A stretch of DNA of 64,000 nt from Nocardia ignorata NBRC 108230 (GCF_001612905.1 NZ_BDBI01000009.1:186001-250000); one strand, 5' to 3'; shown: positions 44,520 to 54,407, numbered from the stretch's first letter. Notes: generated by a model not told the origin, from the sequence alone. Made by a program: numbers and translations.

Positions 44520-45428
44520 TCAATCGTGGTGGACCACCATGACCGGGCATTGGGCGTGTTGCACGAGCCAGTTGCTGGTCGACCCGAGCAGCAGGCCCCG
44601 GAATCCCCCGCGACCGCGGCTGCCGACGACGACCAGCTGCGCGGTCTGTGACCATTGGGCCAGGTTCTCCCGTGGCCCGAACAGCTCGATCTCGCGGCGC
44701 ACGACGACCTCGGGGAATCGCTCGGACCAGCCGGCCAGTCGTTCGGCCAGCAGTGCTTCCTCGGCGACGGCGAAGCCCTCGATCGGCATGTCCAGGTAGC
44801 TGGTGCCGCCGAACTGTCCTTGCGACAGATCGCTCCAGGCGTGCACCGCGACGAGCTCACTACCGCGCTGTGACGCTTCGGCGAACGCCGCACCGATGGC
44901 GGGTTCGCCGACGCTGCTGCCGTCGACACCGACCACGACCGGCCCGCTGCGTCGATCCGGATCCGGCCCGCGCACGACGACAACGGCGCCGCGCGCGTGC
45001 GCGGTCACCGCCAGCAATGTCGAACCGAGGTGGGCGATCGTGCCTGCGGTGTCGCGCATGCCCAGGACTAGCAGATGCGCGTGGGCCGAGGCGTCGATCA
45101 GCGTGCGGGAGGGGTTGCCGGTGGCCAGTTCGGTGGTGACCGTGATCGCCGGTGCCACGGCGAGGGCGTCCGCGCGGGCGGCGGTCAGCATCTTCTGCCC
45201 GGCCAGCCGGATGTCTTGCATCGTGGCGTAGATGAAGGCGTCGTAGGCGCTGCGTGGGGTGCGATCGGCGATCGGGTTGGTGCAGTGCACGATGTGCAGC
45301 CCACGGTCACGGTCGGCGGCGGTGCGCGCCGCCCAGGCCAGGGCGGTGTCGGATCCCTGGGATCCGTCGATCCCGACGACGACCGCCGCCGTGGCCGACA
45401 GGTGGGGGTGGTCGCTGTGCTCGGTCAT
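44520..45428 (-). CDS. Tandem universal stress protein
   Basis: A 302-aa two-domain Usp from ATG 45428 (CAGGAG 6 nt upstream). The first domain opens VVVGIDGSQGSDTALAWAAR; the second has the full nucleotide motif VVGSRGRGGFRGLLLGSTSN and ends HAQCPVMVVHHD. It is similar in layout and sequence to the 24457-25368 protein. It is the last gene of the ppsA-SDR-kinase-Usp run on the minus strand, 50 nt after the kinase. Confidence 0.93.
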   Translation of the reverse strand: MTEHSDHPHLSATAAVVVGIDGSQGSDTALAWAARTAADRDRGLHIVHCTNPIADRTPRSAYDAFIYATMQDIRLAGQKMLTAARADALAVAPAITVTTELATGNPSRTLIDASAHAHLLVLGMRDTAGTIAHLGSTLLAVTAHARGAVVVVRGPDPDRRSGPVVVGVDGSSVGEPAIGAAFAEASQRGSELVAVHAWSDLSQGQFGGTSYLDMPIEGFAVAEEALLAERLAGWSERFPEVVVRREIELFGPRENLAQWSQTAQLVVVGSRGRGGFRGLLLGSTSNWLVQHAQCPVMVVHHD

Positions 45429-45478
45429 GGTCGTCTCCTGGAATCGGGGTGTCTGTTCGGGCCGGCGGTTGGCGGTGA

Positions 45479-46981
45479 TCACGCTGTCGAAGCCGTGGCC
45501 GGGCAGGTCGGTGGGCCGCACCAGGTGGCGTAGGCGACGGCGACGGAATCGGTGAGTTCACCGCTGGTGTCCACGACGACAGCGTCGGGCCAGTCGGTGG
45601 CGGCGGCTGCCATCGCATCGGCGGTGTCGACGGAGGCGTCGGATTCGCCACCGCGGCGCGCGCGGATCCGTTCATGGGCCAGATCGCGCGGGCAGACACA
45701 TCGCAGCTCAACCAGATCGGCGTGCACTTCCTCGGCGAGCGTGCGGGCGCGGGCACGGTCGGCCTCGCCGGTCCAGCTCGCATCGAGAATCACCGGAATG
45801 CCGCGCGCCAGCAGTTTGCGCGCGCGATCGACAAGGGTGTCATAGACCAGGGCCTTGTTGGCTGCGGAATATCGTCCGGCCCCGAACCGGCCGATATCGC
45901 CGTCGACTTCACCAGTAGCTGCGAGTTGTCTGCGCAGGTGGTCGCTGCCGAGCACCACTGCTCCGGTCCGCTCGCCCAGTCGCGCGGCGACGGCCGATTT
46001 CCCGGTACCGGGCAGCCCGCCGATCACGGTCAGGCGTACTGCCCCGGCGGCCAGGTGGCGGGCGGCGATGCCGAGGTGGTTGCGCAGTCGCGCTGCGGCG
46101 GCGGGGTCGCCTTGCCCGGCGCGGATCAGATCGACTTTCGCGCGCACAGTCGCCCGATAGGCGATGTAGTGATTGCGCAGTGAAGCCGGTGCCGGATCGT
46201 CGGTCGCGGCAAGGTAGTTGGTGAGGAACTGGGCGGCCAGCTCGGGGCGGCCCAGGAATTCGAAGTCCATGGCGAGGAAGGCGATGTCGTCGAGGCGGTC
46301 CACATAGCGCAGTCGATCGTCGAAGTCGAGGCAGTCCAGCACCCGGAAACCGTCGGACAGGTCGAAGATGTGCTCGGCGAGCAGGTCGCCATGTCCGTCG
46401 ACGATGCGGCCTTGGGCGATCCTGTCGGCAAACAACGCGGCCCGCCCGTCGAGGTAGCGCATCGCCTGGTGATCCAACTGGTCCACCAGCTGCGGATCGA
46501 CGAGGTCGGCGGGCGCGGCGCGTAGGGGATCGAGCAGGGTGCGCCATCGCCCGCGCACGCCGTCGGCTGTGCCCGCGCGATCGACGTCGGGGCCATGTGG
46601 CGCCTGGTCATGGAACCCGACCAGCAGCTCGACAAGTGCGGCAAGGTCGGTCGCAGAAACCGTGTTCGCGACCAGCAGGGCCGAGAGGCGACGGTGTTGG
46701 GGCATGCGGCGCATGATCAGCACGGGCTCGCCCGGTCCACCTTCGGGGTCGTCGAGGTTGGAGACCCCCAGATAGACATCCGGGGCCAGCCGGGCGTTGA
46801 GCGCCAGTTCCCGCGCACAGGCCTGTTCCCGCAGGGCTGGGGTGCTGAAATCGAGGAAGTCGGTGCGCAGCGGCTTTTTCGCCTTGTAGGCACGCGTCCC
46901 GCACAGCAACACCACACCGGTGTGGGTCTCACACACCTGCGCCGGGGCCGGCGGTGCGGGCGCCGCATCGGCGGGGTTCAT
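45479..46981 (-). CDS. APH-like kinase fused to P-loop ATPase (Rv2004c type)
   Basis: A 500-aa protein starting at ATG 46981, which overlaps the SDR stop. The N-terminal half is an aminoglycoside phosphotransferase-like kinase fold (HGDL at residues 197-200, CLDFDD at 217-222). The C-terminal half is a P-loop kinase (GGLPGTGKSAVAARL, residues 321-335) of the zeta-toxin/AAA_33 group, with later SWTGEADRARAR. The same fusion is known from the DosR regulon (Rv2004c). The substrate is unknown. A much longer open frame upstream is only the shadow of the SDR gene. Confidence 0.88.
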   Translation of the reverse strand: MNPADAAPAPPAPAQVCETHTGVVLLCGTRAYKAKKPLRTDFLDFSTPALREQACARELALNARLAPDVYLGVSNLDDPEGGPGEPVLIMRRMPQHRRLSALLVANTVSATDLAALVELLVGFHDQAPHGPDVDRAGTADGVRGRWRTLLDPLRAAPADLVDPQLVDQLDHQAMRYLDGRAALFADRIAQGRIVDGHGDLLAEHIFDLSDGFRVLDCLDFDDRLRYVDRLDDIAFLAMDFEFLGRPELAAQFLTNYLAATDDPAPASLRNHYIAYRATVRAKVDLIRAGQGDPAAAARLRNHLGIAARHLAAGAVRLTVIGGLPGTGKSAVAARLGERTGAVVLGSDHLRRQLAATGEVDGDIGRFGAGRYSAANKALVYDTLVDRARKLLARGIPVILDASWTGEADRARARTLAEEVHADLVELRCVCPRDLAHERIRARRGGESDASVDTADAMAAAATDWPDAVVVDTSGELTDSVAVAYATWCGPPTCPATASTA

Positions 46982-47721
46982 GAGGGCAGGACCAGCGAGG
47001 CACCCGCGGTCGCGCCGCCGTCGAGGACGAATTCCGAGCCGGTGGAGAAGGTCGCTTCGGTGACGATGAACCCGACCATCGCCGCGACTTCCTCGGGTTC
47101 GCCGAAACGCGCCAAGGGTTGTCCTGCGGCGATACTCGGGTCCATGTCCGCGGTCATCGGGGTGCGGATGGGTCCTGGGTGTACCGAGCACACCCGGATG
47201 CCGGCCGCGCCGAGCTCGAGCGCGGCCGCTTTGGTCAGCCCCCGCAGGCCCCATTTGCTGGCGACGTAGCCCGCGATGCCGGAGTAGCCGATGAGACCGG
47301 CCGTGGAGGACACGTTGACGATGACACCGCCACCGGCGGCGCGCAGACGCGGCGCGGCCAGGTGCATGCCCAGCCAGGACCTGACGAGGTTCACGTCCAG
47401 GACGTGGCGGAACTGTGAGGGCGTTTCGGTTTCGACGCCACCGAAATCGACGATGCCGGCGTTGTTGATCAGTACCGCGAGCGGACCGAAGTTCGCTTCG
47501 GCGTCGTCGAGCACCAGCCGCCATTCGTCCTCGTCGGTGACGTCGAGGTGGCGAAACATCGCTTGGGGGCCGATGGCGGCGGCGGTGTCGCGTCCGTCGT
47601 GTTCGAGCAGGTCGGCGACGACGACGCCGGCGCCGGCCTTGGCCAGGGTGTGCGCGACGGCCGCGCCGATGCCGCGTGCGCCGCCGGTGACGACGACGCT
47701 GCGTCCGGTCAGATCGGTCAT
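46978..47721 (-). CDS. Short-chain dehydrogenase/reductase
   Basis: A 247-aa classical SDR. TGGARGIG (cofactor), NNAG, the catalytic Ser in VNVSSTAGLIGYSG and YVASK (Tyr and Lys) are all present, and PGPIRTPM follows. The sequence is close to the 3-alpha/20-beta-hydroxysteroid dehydrogenase (FabG3-like) group. The Asp in VVVADLLEHD suggests NAD(H). Its 5' end is 46 nt after ppsA and its 3' end overlaps the kinase start. Confidence 0.92.
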   Translation of the reverse strand: MTDLTGRSVVVTGGARGIGAAVAHTLAKAGAGVVVADLLEHDGRDTAAAIGPQAMFRHLDVTDEDEWRLVLDDAEANFGPLAVLINNAGIVDFGGVETETPSQFRHVLDVNLVRSWLGMHLAAPRLRAAGGGVIVNVSSTAGLIGYSGIAGYVASKWGLRGLTKAAALELGAAGIRVCSVHPGPIRTPMTADMDPSIAAGQPLARFGEPEEVAAMVGFIVTEATFSTGSEFVLDGGATAGASLVLPS

Positions 47722-47767
47722 GATGATCGAGCCCTTCTTGTGTGGTGTTTGTGGATGCGGGGGATGA

Positions 47768-50068
47768 TCAGGCTGGGGACGCCGTCGCGGTGTGGGTGAG
47801 TGCGTGGTCGAGCAGGACTCGGCGTTCCGCGGCCGCGACGGCCCGGCGTGTGGCGGCGACGGCGTCGGGGGTCACCGACACCGACGTGATGCCCATGCGC
47901 ACCAGGTGTTCGGTGAAGGCGGGCCGGTTCGACGGCGCCTGCCCGCACAGCGAGGAGGTGATGCCCAGCCGTCGCGCGGTGGCGATGATGCGCGCGATCG
48001 CGTCGAGCACGGCGGGGTCGGCTTCGTCGAACAGCTCGGCGCACTGGTCGGAGTCGCGGTCGACGCCGAGCATGAGCTGGGTGAGGTCGTTGCTGCCGAT
48101 GGAGACACCGTCGATGCCCATGCCGACGTATTCGGGCAGCCAGTGCATCACCGAGGGGACCTCAGCCATCACCCACCGGTGCAGGCCGCGCTGGTGACCG
48201 AGTTCGCTGGCGTCGATGAGTTCCAGGCAGGCTTCCAGTTCCCAGCGGGTGCGCACGAACGGGATCATCACGTGCAGGTTCGGGCACCGTGTCCGGGCTC
48301 GGGCCAGGGCGGTGAGTTCGGCGGTGAACAGGTCGGGTTCGCGGATGTAGCGGTAGGCGCCGCGGTAGCCGATCATCGGGTTGTGTTCGACGGGTTCGTA
48401 CTGTTCGCCGCCGCGTAATGCACGGAACTCGTTGCTGCGGAAGTCGGTGGTGCGATAGATCACCGGGCGCGTGCCGAACGGTTCGGCGATACCGACCAGT
48501 GACTCGCTGAGCCGGTCGACGAATTGTTGCTGATGCCCGTGGGCGATCAACTCACGCGGATGACGGCTGTCCAGGGCGCGAGTCAGCAGGGTTTCCGCAC
48601 GCAGGAGACCGACACCGTCGACATCACCGGCCGCGACCGTGGCCGCAATGCCGGGGGCGGCGAGATTGACATAGATCTTGGTGGCGGTCGGCTCGGTCGC
48701 GGTGGCGGGCGTGTCGGTGCGGGTAGCGGGCCGACGGGGCGACATCTCGGTCATGCCCGCGCTGACCTGCCCGGTGGCACCGTCGACGGTCACCGCCGCG
48801 CCGTCGGTGAGGGTGGTGGTCGCGGTGCGGGTGCCGACGATGCAGGGAATGCCGAGTTCGCGTGCCACGATCGCGGCGTGGCAGGTCATGCCGCCGCTGT
48901 CGGTGACCACGGCCGCCGCACGCGACAGGGTCGGCAGCCAGTCCGGGTTCGTCATCGGCGCGACGAGGACCTCGCCGTCGCGCAGCCGGTCGCCCTGCTC
49001 GGGGGAAGCCAGGACCCGCACGAGTCCGGCGGCCACACCGGGCGCGGCTCCGATGCCCTGGATCAAGGCCTCGCCCCGGACCGCACCAGGGTGTGAACTC
49101 GTGGTGGCGTCGGTCGGTGTGGTGATCGGGCGGGCCTGCACGATCCACAGGTCGCCGTGGTCATCGAAGGCCCATTCCACATCCTGAGGGACGCCGTCAT
49201 GGTGGGTCTGCACCGACAGCGCCAGCCGGGCGACCGCGCGCACCTGTTCCTCGGTCAGCACCGGGCCGGTGGTGTCGGCGGCACCGAGCTCGACGCGCCG
49301 GTCGCCGTCAGGACCGGAGACGACGGCGTAACCCTGGTGTCCCACACGGGTTTCCAGCAATGTCGGGCCCGCGGCGTCGAGGAGGTAGGTGTCGGGTTCG
49401 ACGGCGCCGGAGACGACGACCTCGCCCAGCCCGCGGGCGGCTTCGACCACGACGCGGTCGCGTCGGCGTGTGGTCGGGTCAGCGGTGAACGCGACACCGG
49501 CGGTGCGGGCATCGACCATGGTCTGCACGACCACCGCCATCACCGGTTGCCCGGCCATCCCGCGCCGGGCCCGATAGGTCAGCACTCGGGGAGTGAACAG
49601 CGACGCCCAGCAGTCGACCACCGCGGAAAACAGTGCCTCGGTACCGCGAATGTTGGTGTGGGTGAGGTTCATGCCCGCAAACGATGCGCCGGCGCTGTCC
49701 TCACCGATCGCCGAGGAGCGCACCGCGACCGCCACGTCGTCGCCGAGTGCCCGGTAAGCGACCTGCACGGGCTCGCGCAGGCTCTCGTCCACGCCGATGC
49801 CGTGGACGAGAGCCTGCATCTTCTCGCACAGACCAGTCAGCGTGGCGGGGTCGCTAACGGCGGTGAGGGCACGATCATGAAGGTGAGCCAGTTCCGGACC
49901 AGCGGGGCTGTCGGTGAGCGCGTGCTCGTAGGAGGCGGCCAGAATGACCAAACCCGGCGGCACCGGTAGGCCGGCGGCGACGAGTTCGCCCAGATTGGCG
50001 CCCTTGCCGCCGGCCCGGTCGGCGTCGCCGATTCGCAATTCACCCAACTCGGTGACGAACTCGCCCAT
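47768..50068 (-). CDS. ppsA: Phosphoenolpyruvate synthase-like pyruvate,water dikinase
   Basis: A 766-aa protein from ATG 50068 (GAGG 6 nt upstream). The N-terminal ATP-grasp domain shows [20 protein letters not shown] and [20 protein letters not shown]. The phosphohistidine domain has the catalytic [20 protein letters not shown]. The C-terminal PEP domain has [30 protein letters not shown] and a Cys in SLCGQAPS. The reaction is ATP plus pyruvate to PEP, AMP and phosphate. It would support gluconeogenesis during lipid use. It leads the ppsA-SDR-kinase-Usp set. Confidence 0.93.
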   Translation of the reverse strand: MGEFVTELGELRIGDADRAGGKGANLGELVAAGLPVPPGLVILAASYEHALTDSPAGPELAHLHDRALTAVSDPATLTGLCEKMQALVHGIGVDESLREPVQVAYRALGDDVAVAVRSSAIGEDSAGASFAGMNLTHTNIRGTEALFSAVVDCWASLFTPRVLTYRARRGMAGQPVMAVVVQTMVDARTAGVAFTADPTTRRRDRVVVEAARGLGEVVVSGAVEPDTYLLDAAGPTLLETRVGHQGYAVVSGPDGDRRVELGAADTTGPVLTEEQVRAVARLALSVQTHHDGVPQDVEWAFDDHGDLWIVQARPITTPTDATTSSHPGAVRGEALIQGIGAAPGVAAGLVRVLASPEQGDRLRDGEVLVAPMTNPDWLPTLSRAAAVVTDSGGMTCHAAIVARELGIPCIVGTRTATTTLTDGAAVTVDGATGQVSAGMTEMSPRRPATRTDTPATATEPTATKIYVNLAAPGIAATVAAGDVDGVGLLRAETLLTRALDSRHPRELIAHGHQQQFVDRLSESLVGIAEPFGTRPVIYRTTDFRSNEFRALRGGEQYEPVEHNPMIGYRGAYRYIREPDLFTAELTALARARTRCPNLHVMIPFVRTRWELEACLELIDASELGHQRGLHRWVMAEVPSVMHWLPEYVGMGIDGVSIGSNDLTQLMLGVDRDSDQCAELFDEADPAVLDAIARIIATARRLGITSSLCGQAPSNRPAFTEHLVRMGITSVSVTPDAVAATRRAVAAAERRVLLDHALTHTATASPA

Positions 50069-50091
50069 CGGGTACCTCGATCCGCTCGGAT

Positions 50092-50352
50092 TCACTGGTC
50101 TGTTCCCAGCTTCGGCCGCCACCGCTGGGTCCCGATACGGTCGAAGGTCCCGGCTGGACGGGCATTGGTCCTGCGCGGCCCCACCGGGCCTCGGTGGGAC
50201 CGTCCGAGCCAACGGGCCGCGACGATCGTCGCGAAGAGGTCGAGCAGCATCAGGTCGACGGCTTCGCGCGCGACCTCGGCGCCCGGGGCGCGCATAGCGA
50301 AGCCGATATCGGCGCAGATGTTTGGCCGGTCGTGCCGGTTGTTCCCATGCGA
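50092..50352 (-). pseudogene. Cation P-type ATPase fragment (CtpF-like)
   Basis: A minus-strand frame reads [18 protein letters not shown], then [20 protein letters not shown] and TIVAARWLG. This is the hinge region of P-type ATPases (GDGVNDAPALK-ADIG-AMG--GTEVA-EA-D--L-DD-FATIV-AV--GR), with the hallmark GDGVND degraded. Nothing of the rest of the gene is seen. CtpF is a DosR-regulon member in mycobacteria, so this may be another lost member. CGGTCGAAGGTCCC (50138-50151), a loose DosR-like match upstream of ppsA, lies inside it. Confidence 0.6.
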
Positions 50353-50617
50353 CCTTGACCACTGGGCGCCAGCTGACCATCCGAGTCGCAGCCACGGTTT
50401 GTCTCCTCGAACTGCGGGTGCGGCTGGGGAACCGACGAATACTTCATCGGGCTCGCCCCCGATATCACAGTCTCTGTGGCACGTTTTGGCGTCGACATTC
50501 GGGACTTGTCATACAACGTGCGCCAATTGTCCGAGGGAGATAATTTCTTTCACTGTCACTGAACGCGCCCTGATAGCATCGAGGCGACAATGTCGTCTGT
50601 CGTGAGGAGCGGTTCTC

Positions 50618-50980
50618 ATGCATCGATTTTCAGTCATCGTAGCAATCGTGACCGCTGTCGCCGTTCCGCTGACAGCTTGCAGTGACACCGGCACCACTGG
50701 TGGCGGTGAAATCACGTACAAGGTGGGCGGTACAACGCAAGCGTCGATCACCTACACAGACGGTGGAACGCAGACTTCGCAAGAAACCGAGGCGCAGATC
50801 CCTTGGGAAAAAACGGTTTCGACGAAATCCGACGCAATCGTGTACCAAGTGAGTGCACAGAACAGCATTCCTGGAAGCGATTCGGTTACGTGTGAGATTC
50901 TTCTGGATGGTAAGAGCGTCAGCGCTAACGAAGGCAAGGGTGAGTTCGCGATCGCTTCCTGCCAATACACGCCGGACTAG
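50618..50980 (+). CDS. Lipoprotein, MmpS-like
   Basis: A 120-aa secreted lipoprotein: signal peptide MHRFSVIVAIVTAVAVPLTA with the lipobox LTAC. The mature domain (ITYKVGGTTQASITYTDGGT, then EAQIPWEKTVS, then SVTCEILLDGKSVS) is a beta-sandwich of the MmpS/DUF type with two late cysteines that could form a disulfide. MmpS proteins normally pair with MmpL transporters; none is near here. GTGAGGAG precedes the ATG by 8 nt. Confidence 0.8.
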   Translation: MHRFSVIVAIVTAVAVPLTACSDTGTTGGGEITYKVGGTTQASITYTDGGTQTSQETEAQIPWEKTVSTKSDAIVYQVSAQNSIPGSDSVTCEILLDGKSVSANEGKGEFAIASCQYTPD

Positions 50981-51587
50981 TTCGCAGGTATCGCGCGCGG
51001 ACCCCCACCTCGGCCAGATCGCGCACGAGCAATGTCCAAATACCGTCGAGCGGCGACTGGCCCGGAGCGTAGTGGCGGGAGGTGAGGTTGAAGCTGCGGT
51101 ACAGGGGAGGGGGTGGTGGGGCGCGGCTCATTCGTGTCGGATTGCGATTTCTGCCGAGACGTCGGGCAGAGGCCGGGGCAGGGGCGGTGGCCTAACGAGT
51201 TGGAGCGGTTGCGGGATGAGGAAGTCGTGCAGCGGTTCGCCAGGGTGTCGGTGATGGGGCGAAGCCTGGGGTGTACAGGGCCATCGCTGCTCGGTTTGGA
51301 CAGTTGGTGCCCATGTCGCCCGACCGCGTCCTGCGCTTCGCTCGACCCACGCGCCATAGCGGCTTCTTCCGCTGGCCGGATGGCTGCGGACTTTCCGTCG
51401 AAAAGCAGACCGGACTAAAGCCGAAATGCCCGACCCTGGAGAACAAAGATCACGACCGCAGGCAGGGCCCGCAGGGGACTGGTTGACGACCAACGGCGCC
51501 CCGGTCGAGGACGCTGGGCCCTGGTCGCCCACGCCCCGTGGCTGGTCGAATCGAAGAAGCCAGCCACTGCGACGATCAGGAGAAACC
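50981..51587. other. Gap before the DUF2267 gene
   Basis: About 600 bases with only shadow-type frames. The 3' part acts as promoter region for 51588 and holds a DosR-like box. The rest shows no repeat or RNA gene. Confidence 0.35.
51508..51521 (+). promoter_or_regulatory. Candidate DosR-type box
   Basis: AGGACGCTGGGCCC has one mismatch to GGGAC-N4-GNCCC and lies 66 nt upstream of the DUF2267 start, a normal operator distance. Confidence 0.5.
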
Positions 51588-52256
51588 ATGCCCAACAACC
51601 ATGATCCACTGGCTCCGACGGTCCACATCGCTCATGTGTGGCTGCGCGTGGTCGCCGACAGTCTCGACACCGACGACCACCGCTTCGCCCTGCGGGCGGT
51701 GCGCGCGTGGCTGCATACCGTGCGTGATCGGATCGGCATCGACAGCTCGGCGCACCTGAGTGCCCAGCTGCCCGAACTGCTGCGCGGGATCTACTACGAA
51801 AACTGGGTACCCAGCCACCTCCCGGTTCGCCACGCGCTGCATCCTTTCATCACACAGTTCGCCCGGGAAGCCGACATCGACCCCGCGGAGGTACCCGCTG
51901 TCGTGGCCGCGGTCACCTACGCGCTGGAGGAGAAGTTCTCACCGGGCCTGCTCTCGCGCGTGTTCGCCGGACTGCCGATCACTCTCTACCGCCTGCTGTA
52001 CGGGGCGAGCTCCAACATCGCGGGCGAACTGCACCTGCCCGAGGACCTCGGTCCCGACACCCAGCCCGCACCCGACCGGCTGGCCCGGCTCGAACAACAC
52101 ACCACGACGCTGACCGAGGCCGTGCTGGCGCTCTCACATGGTCTCGAGCAGTTGCCGACCGATGCCGCCGGCTCCTCCCGGGCCGCCGAGGCGGCCCGCC
52201 GCGCCCACGATCTGCTGCTGGCAGGTGAGGCCGCCAAGAGCCATCGACCGGCATGA
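51588..52256 (+). CDS. DUF2267 family protein
   Basis: A 222-aa protein from ATG 51588 with CAGGAGAAACC upstream. The N-terminal 120 residues match the DUF2267 pattern (VWLRVVADSLDTDDHRFALR; AVRAWLHTVRDRIG; AQLPELLRGIYYENW), a helical domain of unknown role frequent next to Usp and Hsp20 genes. The C-terminal part is helical and Ala-rich (RLARLEQHTTTLTEAVLALS). It precedes the nitroreductase by 27 nt; the two probably form one transcript. Confidence 0.85.
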   Translation: MPNNHDPLAPTVHIAHVWLRVVADSLDTDDHRFALRAVRAWLHTVRDRIGIDSSAHLSAQLPELLRGIYYENWVPSHLPVRHALHPFITQFAREADIDPAEVPAVVAAVTYALEEKFSPGLLSRVFAGLPITLYRLLYGASSNIAGELHLPEDLGPDTQPAPDRLARLEQHTTTLTEAVLALSHGLEQLPTDAAGSSRAAEAARRAHDLLLAGEAAKSHRPA

Positions 52257-52283
52257 CCATAGCCGAGACGAACGAGGCCACCG

Positions 52284-53270
52284 ATGACGAACCAGCAAAC
52301 CCCTGACCTGGCCACTGTCCGTGCGGTCTTCGAGCGTGCGGCGCGGGCCCCGTCGCTGCACAACAGTCAGCCCTGGCACTGGTATTGGGACGGATCCGAG
52401 GCCGCGCTGACGGTGGATTCCACACGGCTGCTGCCCGCCACCGACGCGTTCAACCGGGAGCAGGTCCTCGGTTGCGGGGTGATGTTGCATCATGCCGAAC
52501 TCGCGTGGGCCGCAGCGGGCTGGGACACCCGGACCTCGCGGTTTCCCGATCCGACCGTGCGCGCGCACCTCGCCTCGGTGCGCCCGGTCGCAACACATGC
52601 TCTCACCGAACCCGAACAGCTGCTCGGTGCGGCGATCGATCACAGATACAGCGACAGGACCGCGATGGACCCACCCTCGGAGTGGGTGACCACGCCGAAG
52701 GTGCTCGAGTTCCTCGGACACCGATCCCACACCGAGGTCACCTTCCTCGATGACAGCGGTGTCGCCGAGCTGCGCCGGATATCGGAACTGACGACACGGT
52801 TGCGCCGCTACGACCCGAAATACGGTGCCGAACTGAACTGGTGGAGCACCAGCCACGACCTGGGTGGCGCGGGCGTCCCCGCGACAGCACGTCCCTCGGC
52901 TGCTGACCGAGCTCATGTTCCGTTGGGCCGCCAATTCCCGGCCGGGACCGCCGAACCGCCGGAAGCCCGTGCAGACGATGCGGCCCGGATCGCGGTGTTG
53001 TCCACCGAGGGCGATGCGGCCCCAGACTTGCTCGATGCCGGTTACGCGCTGTCGGCGGTGCTGCTCGAGTGCACAGCCCAAGGCTTGTCGACCTGCACCG
53101 TGTCCCACGTCGTGGAGGTGCCGTCGGCGCGGGCCATGCTCGCCGATCTCATCGGCCATCGCCACCCCCAGGTATTGGTGCGAATCGGCACCGCGTGTTC
53201 GCCGCCGCCGCCGCGGACTCCGCGCCGCCCGATCGACGCCATCATAGAAATGCGCCCCCGACACGGGTGA
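52284..53270 (+). CDS. Acg-family nitroreductase (Rv2032/Rv3131 type)
   Basis: A 328-aa protein of the Acg group. It starts with a nitroreductase-like helix (RAVFERAARAPSLHNSQPWH), then CGVMLHHAELAWAAAGW. DHRYSDRTAM and the middle GGAGVPATARPSAADR follow, and LSTEGDAAPDLLDAGYALSA covers the second flavin-binding half. Acg proteins fold as a fused pair of nitroreductase domains with a lid over the flavin, and in mycobacteria they are DosR-controlled; an enzyme activity is not established. Confidence 0.9.
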   Translation: MTNQQTPDLATVRAVFERAARAPSLHNSQPWHWYWDGSEAALTVDSTRLLPATDAFNREQVLGCGVMLHHAELAWAAAGWDTRTSRFPDPTVRAHLASVRPVATHALTEPEQLLGAAIDHRYSDRTAMDPPSEWVTTPKVLEFLGHRSHTEVTFLDDSGVAELRRISELTTRLRRYDPKYGAELNWWSTSHDLGGAGVPATARPSAADRAHVPLGRQFPAGTAEPPEARADDAARIAVLSTEGDAAPDLLDAGYALSAVLLECTAQGLSTCTVSHVVEVPSARAMLADLIGHRHPQVLVRIGTACSPPPPRTPRRPIDAIIEMRPRHG

Positions 53271-53335
53271 GCGAACGACCCCAGCGGCAGTCGAATTCGC
53301 CGCTGGGCCAGACCCGGGTGGGGCGGTCGCGGGTG

Positions 53336-53373
53336 CCCTGACTCAACGACCGCGTCGTGAGGGTCGGGTCAGG
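53336..53373 (+). terminator. Nested hairpin after the nitroreductase
   Basis: CCTGAC (outer arm) pairs with GTCAGG near 53373, and ACGAC-CGC-GTCGT forms an inner stem. It lies about 66 nt past the stop of 52284-53270. The structure is weak outside the inner stem. Confidence 0.35.
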
Positions 53374-53424
53374 CTAGTGGCCGAGAACCTCTATCGCGGT
53401 GAGGATGGTCCACAGTGGGGCCGG

Positions 53425-53627
53425 AGTCGTTCCAGCCGACGGCGCGGATGGTATGCACCGCCAGCACCGCACCGCCCAGACGTCGCGCGCATCGGGCGAC
53501 ATTGATCCCACCACCTCCCGCGGACCGTGCGCACCCGCACCCGCGCACGCGTTTTCCCTTCCGGCAGCAGTCGGTCGACATCGAGCGACAGATCGACCGT
53601 CGGGTTGATCGTGAACGTGGCGATGAC
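53425..53627 (-). pseudogene. PfkB-type sugar kinase N-terminal remnant
   Basis: One minus-strand frame reads VIATFTINPTVDLSLDVDRL, LPEGKTRARVRVRTVRG; the next reads GGGGINVARCARRLGGAVLA. Together they match the N-terminus of 1-phosphofructokinase/PfkB proteins (T-NPA-D---V---PGGKG-N-A). The rest of the kinase is missing and the frame is broken inside the Gly run. In mycobacteria pfkB (Rv2029c) is a DosR member next to an acg and a usp gene, so location and family agree. Confidence 0.6.
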
Positions 53628-53664
53628 GCTCGACTGCTGCGCGCTGTAGCCATGCTGTCCTCGG

Positions 53665-54225
53665 TCAGGGATGGTCGGTGGTGATCGCCCGGGCGTGGGG
53701 CAGCTCGAGAGCGTGGGCGATCCGGTTCGTCCACTGACGCACTGCCTGCCAGTCACGCAGGTCGCCGTAGCGGGTGCCGCCCAGCAGTCGAAACATTGTG
53801 CGGGCCCGCCACGACACCCCTTCCCGCTCGTACTTGCCGGCGAAGGCGGCGTAGTCGCGGGGATGCAGTGCGCCGATTACCGCCCCGATCTTGCGGGGGA
53901 TCTGGCGGCCGGCCCACCGTCCGATCGGCCCACGCAGGGCGGGCCCGAGCCCGACAGTGAACAGCCAGACATCCATGCCGCCCAAGGCGGGCAGGTTGGC
54001 CCGGATGTAGGCCGATGCCTGCGGCAGCAGATCCATGTCGTGGATGGCGCTGCCGATCACCACGGTGTCGACTCCGGTCAAATCCGGTGCGTGCTCGATG
54101 TCGTGCAGCTCGGCGCGCGCGCCACGCGAGGCCAGTTCCTCGCAGATGTATTCGGCGATGTCGCGGGTCGAACCCTGCGCGGTGGCGAACAGGACCGCGA
54201 CGCGGGGTGCAGATGTTGTGGTCAT
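53665..54225 (-). CDS. Flavodoxin-domain protein (HemG-like)
   Basis: A 186-aa protein. The FMN loop is VAVLFATAQGSTRDIAEYIC, followed by VDTVVIGSAIHDMDLLPQAS. A C-terminal extension (REGVSWRARTMFRLLGGTRY, GDLRDWQAVRQWTNRIA) matches flavodoxin proteins related to menaquinone-dependent protoporphyrinogen oxidase. Its true substrate here is unknown. GGGACCAATGGCAC upstream is a possible DosR box. Confidence 0.85.
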   Translation of the reverse strand: MTTTSAPRVAVLFATAQGSTRDIAEYICEELASRGARAELHDIEHAPDLTGVDTVVIGSAIHDMDLLPQASAYIRANLPALGGMDVWLFTVGLGPALRGPIGRWAGRQIPRKIGAVIGALHPRDYAAFAGKYEREGVSWRARTMFRLLGGTRYGDLRDWQAVRQWTNRIAHALELPHARAITTDHP

Positions 54226-54284
54226 GACCCTCAGCCTCGCTGCCCGGAGCCGTCTGCGGTCAGAGCCGTGATACCCACAACCCA

Positions 54285-54298
54285 GGGACCAATGGCAC
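54285..54298 (-). promoter_or_regulatory. Weak DosR-type box
   Basis: GGGACCAATGGCAC matches GGGAC-N4-GNCCC except at one position, and lies 60 nt upstream of the flavodoxin start (54225). It is also in front of the divergent ABC operon. Confidence 0.4.
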
Positions 54299-54407
54299 CG
54301 ACAGCCCCAGCAACCGCGCGGGCGGGGGGCGGGCGGTGACCAACGCGCAGCGGTGCGGGACCTTCGACTCTCCTCGCCAGCGTGAGTCCGGGGCGACGAT
54401 CACAACC

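Noticed and set aside
46982..47524. Upstream extension of the kinase frame
   Set aside because: Shadow of the SDR gene; the kinase starts at 46981 at an ATGA overlap.
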